64,000 nucleotides of DNA from NCBI GenBank assembly GCA_047921215.1, contig JBLRWO010000024.1, forward strand, positions 1-64,000, read 5' to 3'. A model generated the notes under the pieces. That model had not been told where the DNA came from. It worked only from the letters and a program-made list of their open reading frames with translations, and made no database searches. Source of the DNA: RECM01 sp047921215. GTDB taxonomy: Bacteria; Bacteroidota; Rhodothermia; Balneolales; Cyclonatronaceae. The position numbers and the translations under genes are program-made. How positions within the stretch are numbered: the stretch's first letter is position 1; every line of letters starts with the position of its first letter. This document shows positions 7,744 through 17,306 of the stretch, piece by piece.

Positions 7744-9510
7744 CTATAGGGACACTTCCCTTTCCTTTTTCCAGTTTTCCATTATCCCGCAGACCTCATC
7801 CTGAGTCGATGCATTCAGGACACGTTCCGACAGTTCCGTCATCTCGTTCATTGAATAGTTCCGTATCGCCTTCTTTACCCTGGGCAGGGAAGCGGCCGAC
7901 ATGCTAAGGTCGGTAATACCCATCCCTACCAGGCACAGGGCAGCATCGGCGTTCGATGCAAGTTCTCCACAGACTGCGATATTTATCCCTTTTTCATGGG
8001 CTGCATCAGCCGATTTTTTTATCAGCTGAAACACCGCAGGATGCATCTGCTGGAACAATTTCGATATGAGCCGGTTACCCCGGTCAACCGCCAGGGTGTA
8101 CTGGGTAAGATCATTGGTACCAATACTGAAAAAGTCGGCTTCTTCAGCAAGTTTACCGGCAATAAGTGCCGCCGAGGGAATCTCGATCATGGTCCCCACC
8201 TTGATGTCGCTGTCGAACGGTTTTCCGTTACTCCGGATCTTTTCTGTTAAAGCGGTCACTTCACTGCGTATCTCACGTATTTCCTCGACCATCGATACCA
8301 TCGGTACCAGGATCCTGATTTTCCCCGGATGCCGTCCGGCCACGTTCAAAATGGCTGTAAGCTGGCTGCGCAACAATTGCCGCCTGTCGAGCAGTACCCT
8401 CACTCCTCTCCAGCCGAGAAAAGGATTTGGCTCTTTGGTGGTCGTATCGCTGAATTTATCGCCACCTACATCAAACAGACGGATGGTCACACCATCTGAC
8501 CCTGATGCCTTAACCGCTTTTTCAAAAAACTCCTCTTTGCTTTTGTACTCCTCGAGGCCTTCATCCTCAATAAAAAACGATTCGGTCCGAAGCAGGCCGA
8601 TTCCCCGGGCACGGTATTTTTTGATATTGTCAAGCTCTTCCTCAAATTCGATGTTGGCCCTCAGTATCACTTCACGGCCACATTTTGTTACTGACGGCAG
8701 TTCAACAATGCGTGCACTTTCGGCCAGCTCAAGGATGTACCGGTCTTTTATGTCGCTGTATGTGCCGAGTGTGGATGCATCCGGACGGACGATAAGCTTA
8801 CCGTTAACGCCGTCCACAATCACAGTATCGCCCTGGGACGTAATTCTCGTAGCCCCAACAGCGTTTATGACCAGCGGAATACCCATTGAATTGGCTATGA
8901 TGGTGGCATGGGCCGTGAGCCCACCCTCGTTAGCGGCTATTCCTATCACCTTGTGCCGGCTGAACAGCAGAATATCGGAAGGCATCAGTTCATCACAGAT
9001 TACAACCGACCCCTCGGCAACACCACTCACCAGTTCACCATGCTGAATCTGGCGTATGAGCCGGTCACGGATGTCCCTGATATCAACAATACGGTCAATC
9101 ATCAGGGTGTTTCCTGTATTCTTGATAAGCTGTATATAGTACAGGAAAGATTCGTTAACGGCCCGGTCGGCCCCGAAATGCCGTTCCATTATGAGCCTTC
9201 GTATACTTTTATCCAACTCGGGATCTTCAGCAATCTGAATCTGGGCCTGTATGATCCCGTGTGCCTCTTCGTCGGTGGCCGAAGCGATCTCCGCTATTTT
9301 GCGCAGTTCAAACACAACGATCCGGCGCGCCTTCACAAACTGCGCATATTCTGACTCCACTTCATCGCCATCAACCGGCTCGGTCGAGATCACCACTTCG
9401 CTTGTATTAAACAGTGAGGCCTTACCGATTGCATATCCGGGAGAAGCCGCCTGGCCATTTATGTGCTGCTCACCTGCCTTGAATACGGGTTCATGAGTCT
9501 CCTGGATCAT
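7744..9510 (-). CDS. ptsI: Phosphoenolpyruvate-protein phosphotransferase (PTS Enzyme I)
   Basis: Takes phosphate from PEP onto a histidine and passes it to HPr. The 588 residues are the normal length. Domains in order are the N-terminal HPr-binding helices, the swivelling domain with the phospho-acceptor His201 in GGLTAHATIIANSMGIP, and a C-terminal TIM barrel with RTESFF, LFDVGGDK, NPFLGWRG, SIGTNDLTQYTLAVDRGN and catalytic Cys514 in VCGELASN. The GAF/NPr-type N-terminal extension of EI-Ntr is absent. It overlaps ptsH by four bases. No EIIA, EIIB or EIIC gene is seen in the window. Confidence 0.96.
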   Translation of the reverse strand: MIQETHEPVFKAGEQHINGQAASPGYAIGKASLFNTSEVVISTEPVDGDEVESEYAQFVKARRIVVFELRKIAEIASATDEEAHGIIQAQIQIAEDPELDKSIRRLIMERHFGADRAVNESFLYYIQLIKNTGNTLMIDRIVDIRDIRDRLIRQIQHGELVSGVAEGSVVICDELMPSDILLFSRHKVIGIAANEGGLTAHATIIANSMGIPLVINAVGATRITSQGDTVIVDGVNGKLIVRPDASTLGTYSDIKDRYILELAESARIVELPSVTKCGREVILRANIEFEEELDNIKKYRARGIGLLRTESFFIEDEGLEEYKSKEEFFEKAVKASGSDGVTIRLFDVGGDKFSDTTTKEPNPFLGWRGVRVLLDRRQLLRSQLTAILNVAGRHPGKIRILVPMVSMVEEIREIRSEVTALTEKIRSNGKPFDSDIKVGTMIEIPSAALIAGKLAEEADFFSIGTNDLTQYTLAVDRGNRLISKLFQQMHPAVFQLIKKSADAAHEKGINIAVCGELASNADAALCLVGMGITDLSMSAASLPRVKKAIRNYSMNEMTELSERVLNASTQDEVCGIMENWKKEREVSL

Positions 9511-9791
9511 TTGGTATGCATCCTTTCCATTTCGCTGAAACCACTTTCAAAAAGCTCAACAACTGCCTTCATAGCCTTTTTTTCATCGGGCCCGTCCATC
9601 TCCAGCTCCAGTTCGGCCCCGCATTCCGCAGCCAGAGTCATAACGCCCAGTATGCTTTTTGCATTGATGCGGTAGCCGTACATATGAATGTGGAATTCCG
9701 ACTCAAACTTCGACGCAAGCTGAACAAGCATCGATGAAGGCCTCGCATGAAGCCCCGCAGCATTTTTAACAACAACCTTTTTCATCAACAT
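9507..9791 (-). CDS. ptsH: Phosphocarrier protein HPr
   Basis: Small (94 residues) carrier in the phosphotransferase relay. His15 in KNAAGLHARPSSML accepts phosphate from Enzyme I. Ser46 in NAKSILGVMTLAA sits in the context phosphorylated by HPr kinase/phosphorylase in other phyla, so a regulatory role is possible, but no hprK is seen here. It is the first gene of the ptsH-ptsI-PGI/PMI operon and shares an ATGA overlap with ptsI. The start could be Met1 or Met3 (MKKVVV), and Met1 preserves the usual His15 numbering. Confidence 0.96.
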   Translation of the reverse strand: MLMKKVVVKNAAGLHARPSSMLVQLASKFESEFHIHMYGYRINAKSILGVMTLAAECGAELELEMDGPDEKKAMKAVVELFESGFSEMERMHTK

Positions 9792-9928
9792 GAAGTATCG
9801 ATGTCCTCTGTATTTCCGGATATATCTTGAAAAACGTTATGGGTTTACCGGCAGATATACCTTCTTACTCATCCAGAAATGCTGCCGGCCACAGTCTGAA
9901 TATGCAATATTTTCCGCAATTTCGCATT

Positions 9929-9945
9929 TTTCCTTATAAAGGAAA
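9929..9945. promoter_or_regulatory. 17-bp inverted repeat between ptsH and gatC
   Basis: TTTCCTT-ATA-AAGGAAA is a perfect two-fold sequence in the 250-bp gap separating the divergent ptsH and gatC genes, 84-100 bp upstream of each-side coding limits by position. It is a candidate operator. No regulator can be named. Confidence 0.3.
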
Positions 9946-9998
9946 TGGTGTTTCGAACCTCCACGAATTCGCGATTACTGTTTCCTGAGTTTATTCAC

Positions 9999-10006
9999 TA
10001 AATTTA
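9999..10006 (+). promoter_or_regulatory. Possible -7 box of gatC promoter
   Basis: TAAATTTA lies 36 bp upstream of the gatC ATG and resembles the TAnnTTTG -7 element used by the primary sigma factor of Bacteroidota. A clear TTG at the -33 position is not visible, so this is a weak call. Confidence 0.3.
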
Positions 10007-10041
10007 CGCTCCAACCAGGCAACCGGATTAATAAATAAGTT

Positions 10042-10329
10042 ATGTCAGTTACCCGAGAAGATGTCCTCTACATGGCCAATCTGGCCCGGCTCAATCTTGA
10101 AGGCGAAGAAATTGAATTACTCGCCAGAGATATGAACAAAATCCTGCAGTACATGGAGTTGCTCAATAACATAGATACAACAGACGTCCCCCCGCTCGAG
10201 CATGTTATTGAACCTGACGGGCATTTCCGAAAGGATGTAGCCCTGGAGCCGCTTGATCATGAGTTAGCTCTGAAAAATGCCCCCGATGCAGATGCCGACT
10301 ATTTTCGCGTACCCCGAGTGATAGAATAA
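10042..10329 (+). CDS. gatC: Asp-tRNA(Asn)/Glu-tRNA(Gln) amidotransferase subunit C
   Basis: Subunit of the GatCAB complex that amidates mis-acylated Glu-tRNA(Gln) or Asp-tRNA(Asn). The 95-residue sequence matches the family along its whole length: VTREDVLYMANLARLNLEGEE at the start, MNKILQYMELLNNIDTTDVPPLEHV in the middle and LKNAPDADADYFRVPRVIE at the end. gatA and gatB are not adjacent, which is usual in this phylum. The next gene starts four bases after its stop, so the two are likely one transcript. Confidence 0.95.
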   Translation: MSVTREDVLYMANLARLNLEGEEIELLARDMNKILQYMELLNNIDTTDVPPLEHVIEPDGHFRKDVALEPLDHELALKNAPDADADYFRVPRVIE

Positions 10330-10333
10330 CTAT

Positions 10334-12856
10334 ATGTCAAAGAAATTGAAAAAGAGGGCCTCTGCAACTTCTGCTGCTCTCTCCGCCAGAAATGACTTCT
10401 GGAACTCCCTCAGGCCCGCCTACCGTCATCTGATTTGTATAGCCATTTTGTTGCTATTGCCGGTTTTTTTATCGCCCGATACCATCATCGGCGACGAGCG
10501 TTTTATGGCCCACGACATTATACAATGGCGGGCCGGGGCTGAAGCCGACATACAGTACCGTGAAGAGACTGGCATTGAACCACTCTGGTCGCCCAGTATG
10601 TTTTCCGGCATGCCAGCTTATTTTGTGAATTATGTTAAAGCCGTTCCGCATCTGGATACATTCCTCGTCTCTTCCCTGTCGGTCATTTATCCGGCCTATC
10701 CCTACTGGGTGATCCTGCTGGGCTCCTACCTGATGTTCACCCTGATGGGCTTCAGATCGCTTGCAGCACTGCTTGGGGCCGTTTTCATCGGATTCACCAC
10801 CTATATACCCATCATTATCGGGGCCGGGCATAACGCCAAATTCTATGCCTTCAGCTACATCCCGTGGCTGCTGAGCGGCTATCTGTTGCTTTCCAGGTAC
10901 CGGAAGCCCCTGCTTGGATTTTTTGTGTTCGCCCTGGTGATGAACCTTGAATTGCGTGCCGGGCATCCCCAGGTCACCTATTACTTTATGTATGTTCTGG
11001 CAATCTGGTGGGGATTCGATACCTGGAGATCCTGGCAGAGGAACGAAATACCCTCCTGGCTGAAGAAAACCGGTCTTATTGCCGCTGCCGGATTGTTCGC
11101 CTTTATCTGCAACGTGCAACCCTATCTGAGCATTTACGAGTATACCCCCTACAGCATCAGGGGTGGGTCTCAGCTGGAAGATACCAGCGGGCTCGACATC
11201 GACTACGCCATGGCCTGGTCGCAGGGTTGGTTTGAGCTTTCCACTCTGATAGTTCCTGAAATTATCGGCGGATCTTCCAACGAGGGCACCTACTGGGGTG
11301 ATAAAGCTTTCACCAGCGGTCCGCACTATCTCGGGGCCATCGCTTTCCTGCTGGCATTGATCGGTATTTTCAGATCGAAAGACCCGACCAAATGGGTATT
11401 TCTGACCGCCGGACTGCTCACGATGCTGTTTTCACTGGGCAGTAATTTCAGCATATTCAACGATCTTTTTTTCCACTATATGCCCTTCTTCAACAAATTC
11501 AGGGCACCCGAAATGTGGCTGATGGTTACCACGTTCAGTTTTTCGGTACTGGCAGTGTATGGCGCCGGCTGGCTGTACGACAGCTTCAAAGAAAACCGTG
11601 AGGCAATAACACCACTGTTCACTCCCGTTTTAATTGCTGCCGGTGTGGTTATCATCTATCTTTTTGCCAGCCTGTCCATTTTGAGCTATGAAAAACCCGG
11701 TGAGCGCAGCACTTTAGCCGAACAGGTGGCCCGGCAGAACAACGTATCGCCCGACAACCCGCAGGTAAGACAGGTGGTTTCCAATTACCTGAATGAACAA
11801 GTTTTCCCCGAGCGTGAAAAAAAGGCCAGAAACGACAGTTTCAGAACCCTCATTTTTGTAGTAATCGGATCTGGTGCAGTATTTGCTGTCGCACTGGCAA
11901 AAATCCCCTTCAGCGCCGGAATGTTCGCACTGATCATCCTCGCAGCGGTTGACCTGATCGGGGTCGGTCACAGGTATATTCAGTACGGCACCAAAATACC
12001 CAACAGCCAGACACAGACAATGGCCCTTGAAGCCATGGAACGGCCGGTCGACCGTTACGTAGCCGACCGGATATACTCCGACCAGGGGTATCCCTACCGG
12101 GTGTTCCCGCTCACCGATAATCCGTTCAACAATGCTATCCCGTCTTTCTTCTATCCCACCATTGGCGGGTATTCCGGGGCAAAGCTGAGTGTATACCAGG
12201 ATCTGATTGAAAATGCCATTTACGCCGATCAGGGCCTCAACCTGCCGGTGCTGAACATGCTGAACACGAAATACATCGTAAGCCGGCAGCCGTTTAATAT
12301 CCCCGGATTTGAAATCGTTTTTGAGGATGACAGCGGTGTTGTAATGGAGAACCGGAATGTTCTGCCCAAGGCTTTCTTCGCTGACTCGCTGGTGGTAGTT
12401 TCTGGTGCTTCAGATGCACTCAAAGGCATTTCCCGGAATTTTGATCCGGCATCCATTGCAGTTCTGGAAAGCGACCCTGACATTACCGTTAGCAGGGATA
12501 CGGCCGCATCGGCAACAGTTGCCGTTTACGACCGTCGGGAAATTGTGGTGGAAACCCAACGATCGGAACCGGGCTTCCTGGTGCTGAGCGAAATCTATTA
12601 TCCGGCCGGATGGAAAGCATTTGTGAACGACCGGGAGGTTGAAATCCATAAAACCAACTATGTTTTGCGGGGCGTAGCGGTTCCTGAGGGTACTGCAACT
12701 ATACGTTTTGAATTCAATCCCCGGACCCATGAAATCAGTTCAACCGTCTCGTGGATCTTTAATATTCTTCTTGCGCTAACCGGTATACTTGCCATAGCCA
12801 CGGAGGTAAGGCGGCGTGGCATACGCGGTGATCACGACAAATCCGATCAGGCGTGA
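10334..12856 (+). CDS. YfhO-family polytopic membrane protein (GT-C-like)
   Basis: The 840-residue protein has an N-terminal TM helix (about 34-52), a loop with DERFMAHDIIQWR and EPLWSPSMFSGMPAYF, about a dozen further hydrophobic helices through residue ~560, and a C-terminal soluble domain (about 570-800) containing LNMLNTKYIVS and YYPAGWKAFVNDREVEIHKTNYVLRGVAVPEG. It ends with one more TM helix. This layout is that of the YfhO family, which resembles lipid-linked-sugar glycosyltransferases. The firmicute member is implicated in lipoteichoic-acid glycosylation. Acceptor and sugar here are unknown. Position ahead of glycosyltransferase and amino-sugar genes supports a surface-glycan role. 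Confidence 0.85.
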   Translation: MSKKLKKRASATSAALSARNDFWNSLRPAYRHLICIAILLLLPVFLSPDTIIGDERFMAHDIIQWRAGAEADIQYREETGIEPLWSPSMFSGMPAYFVNYVKAVPHLDTFLVSSLSVIYPAYPYWVILLGSYLMFTLMGFRSLAALLGAVFIGFTTYIPIIIGAGHNAKFYAFSYIPWLLSGYLLLSRYRKPLLGFFVFALVMNLELRAGHPQVTYYFMYVLAIWWGFDTWRSWQRNEIPSWLKKTGLIAAAGLFAFICNVQPYLSIYEYTPYSIRGGSQLEDTSGLDIDYAMAWSQGWFELSTLIVPEIIGGSSNEGTYWGDKAFTSGPHYLGAIAFLLALIGIFRSKDPTKWVFLTAGLLTMLFSLGSNFSIFNDLFFHYMPFFNKFRAPEMWLMVTTFSFSVLAVYGAGWLYDSFKENREAITPLFTPVLIAAGVVIIYLFASLSILSYEKPGERSTLAEQVARQNNVSPDNPQVRQVVSNYLNEQVFPEREKKARNDSFRTLIFVVIGSGAVFAVALAKIPFSAGMFALIILAAVDLIGVGHRYIQYGTKIPNSQTQTMALEAMERPVDRYVADRIYSDQGYPYRVFPLTDNPFNNAIPSFFYPTIGGYSGAKLSVYQDLIENAIYADQGLNLPVLNMLNTKYIVSRQPFNIPGFEIVFEDDSGVVMENRNVLPKAFFADSLVVVSGASDALKGISRNFDPASIAVLESDPDITVSRDTAASATVAVYDRREIVVETQRSEPGFLVLSEIYYPAGWKAFVNDREVEIHKTNYVLRGVAVPEGTATIRFEFNPRTHEISSTVSWIFNILLALTGILAIATEVRRRGIRGDHDKSDQA

Positions 12857-12913
12857 CGTATCTCAGCGCCAACTAATCAAATATCTGCCCCCGGGCTGCA
12901 ATAACCGCATGGT

Positions 12914-14269
12914 ATGGCGAATAAACGGGTCCTCATCATCACTTACTACTGGCCGCCGACCGGGGCTTCGGGGGTGCAGCGATGGCTTAAATTCTCCAGG
13001 TACCTGCCAGAAAACGGCTGGAAACCTGTCGTCTACACCCCTGAGAATCCCGAGCGTCCTGCTGTTGACCATTCCCTTGAGGCCGACATCCCCGCTGAAG
13101 CTGAGATCATCAAACACCCCATATTCGAACCCTACGGTCTCTATAAAAAACTGACCGGCCGCAAACAGGATGAGGCCATACAGGTGGGATTCGCCAGTGA
13201 ATCCAAAAAACCGGGGCTGGCTGAGACAGTTTCCAGATGGCTCAGGGGTAACTGCCTCATACCCGATGCACGCAGATTCTGGATCGGGCCCTCTGTGAGA
13301 AAACTCAACCGCTATCTCTCAGATTACCCCGTTGATGTTATTGTCAGCACCGGACCGCCTCACTCCCTGCATCTGATCGCCCTTCATTTAAAAAAATCAA
13401 CGAAAACCCCCTGGCTGGCCGACTTCCGTGACCCGTGGACCGGCATCTATTACCATGAAGAACTGCGGCTCACAGAAAGGTCGAAAACAAAACACCTGCG
13501 TCTCGAAAAATCCGTTTTGCAGCAGGCCGACAGGGTTATAACCGTCAGCAACTCAATACGCAGTGAACTTGAACAGATCGGTGGGCGGCCAGTGGATGTG
13601 ATCCATAACGGTTATGATCCGGCCGATTTTGAAGGGCTGAACACGCATCAGTCCAATACGGCAAAATCATTCACCCTGTCTCACATTGGAACCTTCCTTC
13701 CGTCATCCAATCCTGAAACACTCTGGCAGACCCTCGGACGGCTTTCAGACTCACGTGGTGATTTTGCGGCTGATCTCAAGATTTCGCTTGTCGGCAAGGT
13801 CGATGATACGATACGGGAAAGCATCAGTAAATACGGACTGAATAAGTATGTGCATTACACACCATGGGTACCACATTCAGAGGTTATGCGCTATCAGGTG
13901 GCATCCAGCCTGCTGCTGCTCTGCGTACCCGCAACGGAGGGTGCCGGGGGCATCATAACCGGAAAATTTTTCGAGTATCTCGCATCCGGTACGCCGATTC
14001 TCAGCATTGGCCCTGCCGGTGGCGATACGGCTGCCATCATCAGGCAGTGCCGGGCCGGAGATACAGCCGGGCCCGATGATGCTGCTGCCATGGAACGCAT
14101 CGTAATCAACTATTACGAAAAGTGGAAAATGGGTGAACCGAATGTACCCGACCGCGACGCCATATCGAAGTACAGCCGTCGTGAGCAGACCCGTGAACTG
14201 GCCGGCATGCTGAATAATCTGACAAGAAACGTCCCGGATATACGATCAGATAAAAAAAACGTATTTTGA
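12914..14269 (+). CDS. Glycosyltransferase family 4 protein
   Basis: The 451-residue protein has the two Rossmann halves of a GT-B enzyme. The N-terminal half opens RVLIITYYWPPTGASGVQRWLKFSRYLPENGW, with DVIVSTGPPHSLHLIA and WLADFRDPWTG, a set of motifs typical of GT4 proteins of Bacteroidota polysaccharide loci. The C-terminal half has HIGTFLPSSNPETLW, the loop ATEGAGGIITGKFFEYLASGTPIL that binds the sugar nucleotide, and a closing helix. Likely transfers a sugar during outer-membrane polysaccharide assembly on the cytoplasmic face. Donor unknown. Confidence 0.88.
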   Translation: MANKRVLIITYYWPPTGASGVQRWLKFSRYLPENGWKPVVYTPENPERPAVDHSLEADIPAEAEIIKHPIFEPYGLYKKLTGRKQDEAIQVGFASESKKPGLAETVSRWLRGNCLIPDARRFWIGPSVRKLNRYLSDYPVDVIVSTGPPHSLHLIALHLKKSTKTPWLADFRDPWTGIYYHEELRLTERSKTKHLRLEKSVLQQADRVITVSNSIRSELEQIGGRPVDVIHNGYDPADFEGLNTHQSNTAKSFTLSHIGTFLPSSNPETLWQTLGRLSDSRGDFAADLKISLVGKVDDTIRESISKYGLNKYVHYTPWVPHSEVMRYQVASSLLLLCVPATEGAGGIITGKFFEYLASGTPILSIGPAGGDTAAIIRQCRAGDTAGPDDAAAMERIVINYYEKWKMGEPNVPDRDAISKYSRREQTRELAGMLNNLTRNVPDIRSDKKNVF

Positions 14270-14308
14270 ACAGGTTGTACTACGATAATAACGAATACCT
14301 GACTATAC

Positions 14309-14890
14309 ATGGCTGAGAAAAAATACTATATCCACGAAACCGCTATCGTTGAGGAGCCACACCAGATCGGTGAAGGAACCAAAATCTGGCACTGGGTCCA
14401 TGTTATGCCCGGAGCAAGGATCGGGAGCAAATGCGTATTGGGCCAGAATGTATACGTAGGCGGCAAAGCGGTGCTGGGCAACAATGTGCGGGTGCAGAAC
14501 AACGTTTCGATCTACGACATGGTGACTCTTGAAGATGATGTGTTCTGCGGTCCCAGTATGGTATTCACGAATGTGATCAATCCAAGAAGCCATGTAGAGC
14601 GGAAGGATGAATACATGGTAACACCGGTTGGCCGGGGAGCCAGCATCGGTGCAAATGCCACCATTGTATGCGGCAACCCGATCGGTGAGTATGCGTTCAT
14701 CGGTGCAGGTACCGTAATCACAAAGCCTGTTCCGGCCTTTGCCCTGGTTGTCGGTGTACCGGGGCGGCAGATAGGATGGGTATCCAGGGCCGGGCAGCGT
14801 CTCGACTTTAAGGACGGGAACACGGCAGTTTGCACAGAGACCGGCGAAAAATATGTGCTGAGGGATGGAAAAGTGAGCCTGGCACTGTGA
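14309..14890 (+). CDS. Left-handed beta-helix N-acetyltransferase, WlbB/WbpD-like
   Basis: The 193 residues are built from hexapeptide repeats (IGEGTKIWHWVHVMPGARIGS and onward, then VGRGASIGANATIV). They match WbpD/WlbB enzymes that N-acetylate the 3-amino group of UDP-2-acetamido-3-amino-2,3-dideoxy-glucuronate. PSMVFTNVINPRSHVERKDEY, between the repeats, is the extended loop typical of this subfamily. It directly precedes the DegT aminotransferase that would make its substrate (the WlbC/WbpE step), strengthening the pathway call. The dehydrogenases of the pathway are not in the window. Confidence 0.88.
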   Translation: MAEKKYYIHETAIVEEPHQIGEGTKIWHWVHVMPGARIGSKCVLGQNVYVGGKAVLGNNVRVQNNVSIYDMVTLEDDVFCGPSMVFTNVINPRSHVERKDEYMVTPVGRGASIGANATIVCGNPIGEYAFIGAGTVITKPVPAFALVVGVPGRQIGWVSRAGQRLDFKDGNTAVCTETGEKYVLRDGKVSLAL

Positions 14891-14973
14891 GTACAGCCTT
14901 CTTTCCGGTTAAGCAATATGGCCTGATTTCTGATATATTCCTTTTAATCTGAATTTAACACCGCAACAGTTTC

Positions 14974-16239
14974 ATGTCTTCCAATTCTATAACTTCGGTC
15001 GAGCTGCTCGACCTTAAAGCACAATACAACACCATACGGGATGAGATCAAAGAGGCGGTTGACCGCGTTCTTGAATCCCAGCACTTCATCATGGGACCCG
15101 AAGTAAAGGCACTTGAGCAGGAGATGGCACGCTACATCCGGGCCCGGCACGCACTGGGTTGTGCCTCGGGATCCGATGCGCTGCTGCTTGCACTAATGGC
15201 CATCGATATTAAACCGGGCGATCTGGTGATCACATCGCCCTATACTTTTTTTGCAACCGGTGGAGCCATTGCAAGACTGGGTGCCGAACCGGTTTTTATC
15301 GACATCAATCCGGTCGATTATAACCTGAGGCCATCACTGGTCCGGAGTTTTCTCGAAGGAGAGCACCCGCTGTGCAGCCGGTTTCCGGATTATGCTGACC
15401 GTGTTAAAGCCATCATCCCCGTTCACCTGTATGGCCAGTGTGCCGATATGGATCCGCTGCTGGAACTCGCCGAACAATACGATCTGAAGGTGATTGAGGA
15501 TGCAGCCCAGGCAGTAGGCGCCAGCTATAAGCATGAACAGGCGGGCACCTTCGGCGATTTCGGCTGTTTCAGCTTTTTCCCCAGTAAAAACCTCGGAGCT
15601 TACGGCGACGGGGGGCTGATCACCGTAAAAGACGATGCACTTGCCGAAAAAACGAGCGTGATAAGATTGCACGGGGGCAAACCCAAGTACTATCACAAGA
15701 TGGTGGGTATTAACAGCCGGCTTGATGCCATACAGGCGGCCATCATCCGTGTTAAGCTGAAATACCTGGAAGACTGGACCTCTGCCAGGCGCGACAGGGC
15801 CATGCGCTATAACCGGATGTTTACAGAGGCGGGTGTCGGAACAACTCATGACTACCTGGGATGTGACTCCAGGTGCACGGCCATGGGTGGCAGCGGATGC
15901 GGCTTCTCGGGCAATATGGACAAGGTGGTACTGCCTGCAGAAACCACCGGCAACCCGGATGATGGTGGCAGTCATATCTATCATCAGTACGTAATCCGGA
16001 CCGGACGTCGTGATCACCTGATGGCTGCACTTGACAGGGCCGGGATTGGTTATGCGATCTATTATCCGGTGCCTCTCCACGAGCAGGAGTGTTTTACATA
16101 CCTGGGCTATAAACCTGAAGACTGCCCCGCTTCACACTGTGCCTCCCGGCAAACTCTTGCCCTGCCAATCTACCCGGAACTGGACAGATCCAGGCAGGAA
16201 TATGTGGTAAAAACCGTTGTGGATGCGCTTAAATCCTGA
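14974..16239 (+). CDS. DegT/DnrJ/EryC1 sugar aminotransferase with Cys-rich insertion
   Basis: PLP-dependent aminotransferase of nucleotide-linked keto-sugars, probably the WbpE/WlbC step preceding the acetyltransferase just upstream. Motifs are CASGSDALLLAL (PLP-phosphate site), SPYTFFAT, IPVHLYGQCADMDPL, VIEDAAQAVGA, and the Schiff-base Lys205 in FFPSKNLGAYGDGG, then GINSRLDAIQAA and YYPVPLHEQ. At 421 residues it is longer than the usual ~360. The excess is an insertion at about 288-332 holding Cys297, Cys301 and Cys309 (YLGCDSRCTAMGGSGCGF). Function of the insert is unknown. Confidence 0.9.
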   Translation: MSSNSITSVELLDLKAQYNTIRDEIKEAVDRVLESQHFIMGPEVKALEQEMARYIRARHALGCASGSDALLLALMAIDIKPGDLVITSPYTFFATGGAIARLGAEPVFIDINPVDYNLRPSLVRSFLEGEHPLCSRFPDYADRVKAIIPVHLYGQCADMDPLLELAEQYDLKVIEDAAQAVGASYKHEQAGTFGDFGCFSFFPSKNLGAYGDGGLITVKDDALAEKTSVIRLHGGKPKYYHKMVGINSRLDAIQAAIIRVKLKYLEDWTSARRDRAMRYNRMFTEAGVGTTHDYLGCDSRCTAMGGSGCGFSGNMDKVVLPAETTGNPDDGGSHIYHQYVIRTGRRDHLMAALDRAGIGYAIYYPVPLHEQECFTYLGYKPEDCPASHCASRQTLALPIYPELDRSRQEYVVKTVVDALKS

Positions 16240-16244
16240 CCTGT

Positions 16245-17204
16245 ATGGCACTCGTTTTCAGGGAACTGAAAGAGCATGAATTCGCCGGATGGGACCGCTT
16301 TTGCGAACAGCAAAAAAGCGGCACGGTCTTTCACACCACTCCCTGGCTTAATCACCGTAAAGAAGGGGAACTACACATCACTGCCTGTTACGACGGAGCA
16401 CACCTAATTGGTGGTTTTCCCTGGCTGCTCAATCGCCGCTACGGGCTGGAAAGGATCGTAAAGCCCCGGCTCTCGCCCTATTACGGGCCGGTCTGGAAAG
16501 ATAACACCGGCACAACAACCCGTGAACTCCTTATAAACAGCATTCTCGGTGATCTGCAAAAATTCGACATGATCGCCGTCAGCCTGTTACCGGGATCTGC
16601 ATTCCCACGGGATCTGGTTACATCGCCCGCAGTGCGCAGAAATATCCGTACCTGTCTCAGGCTTCCGGATAAACATGTATACTACAGCAAGGGACTGAAC
16701 TATGAACTGCGCAGAAGTGTATACAAAGGGGTCACCGTAACAGAAACCGATGATGCAGACATCATATACCGGCTAACACAGTACTCTTTCCAAAATGCCG
16801 GACGGAAACATCCACTCACGCCAGAAGAATTTTCACACCTTTTTTCCATCATGCGCAGGCAGAAACGCTGCATCGCATTCAAAGCGGAATATGAGGATAC
16901 GGGCGTTATCGGTGTGCAGGTACTGCTCTTTGATGATAACCGTGCCTACAACGTGCTGAGTGGTATCGACCGGGACCACAAAAAGCTGAATGCCGGCCCA
17001 TTACTCATGGATCACTGCATTGATTGGTCTCACAAAAGGGGTCTTATTTTCGATTTTGAAGGATCATCCATTGAACCCGTATTCCGGTTTTTCATGCGGT
17101 TCAGCCCTGAAGTAGTAACTTACCCCTATCACGTGTATGTTAACAGCAAACGAATAAAATTGCTGAACAGGTTTACAGAAATGTTCGGAAAAAGGCTTTA
17201 CTGA
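16245..17204 (+). CDS. FemAB/GNAT-type acyltransferase
   Basis: The 319-residue protein starts five bases after the aminotransferase. It shows the double-GNAT pattern of FemAB-like proteins in polysaccharide clusters: WDRFCEQQKSGTVFHTTPWL at the start, a second acetyltransferase-6 domain with YELRRSVYKGVTVTETDDAD, AEYEDTGVIGVQVLLFDDNRAYNVLSGID, GPLLMDHCIDWSHKRGLIFDFEGSS and RFFMRFSPEVVTYPY. Members transfer amino acids or acyl groups to cell-surface sugars. The substrate here is unknown. No signal peptide, so cytoplasmic. Confidence 0.82.
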   Translation: MALVFRELKEHEFAGWDRFCEQQKSGTVFHTTPWLNHRKEGELHITACYDGAHLIGGFPWLLNRRYGLERIVKPRLSPYYGPVWKDNTGTTTRELLINSILGDLQKFDMIAVSLLPGSAFPRDLVTSPAVRRNIRTCLRLPDKHVYYSKGLNYELRRSVYKGVTVTETDDADIIYRLTQYSFQNAGRKHPLTPEEFSHLFSIMRRQKRCIAFKAEYEDTGVIGVQVLLFDDNRAYNVLSGIDRDHKKLNAGPLLMDHCIDWSHKRGLIFDFEGSSIEPVFRFFMRFSPEVVTYPYHVYVNSKRIKLLNRFTEMFGKRLY

Positions 17205-17306
17205 TCTGTGCTGATCTGAATTTTTATTTCACAAACAGATATCAAATTCAGGTCACCTCTATCATCCCTGCATCGGGATTAATCGATATACAGCGAATAA
17301 ATAATT

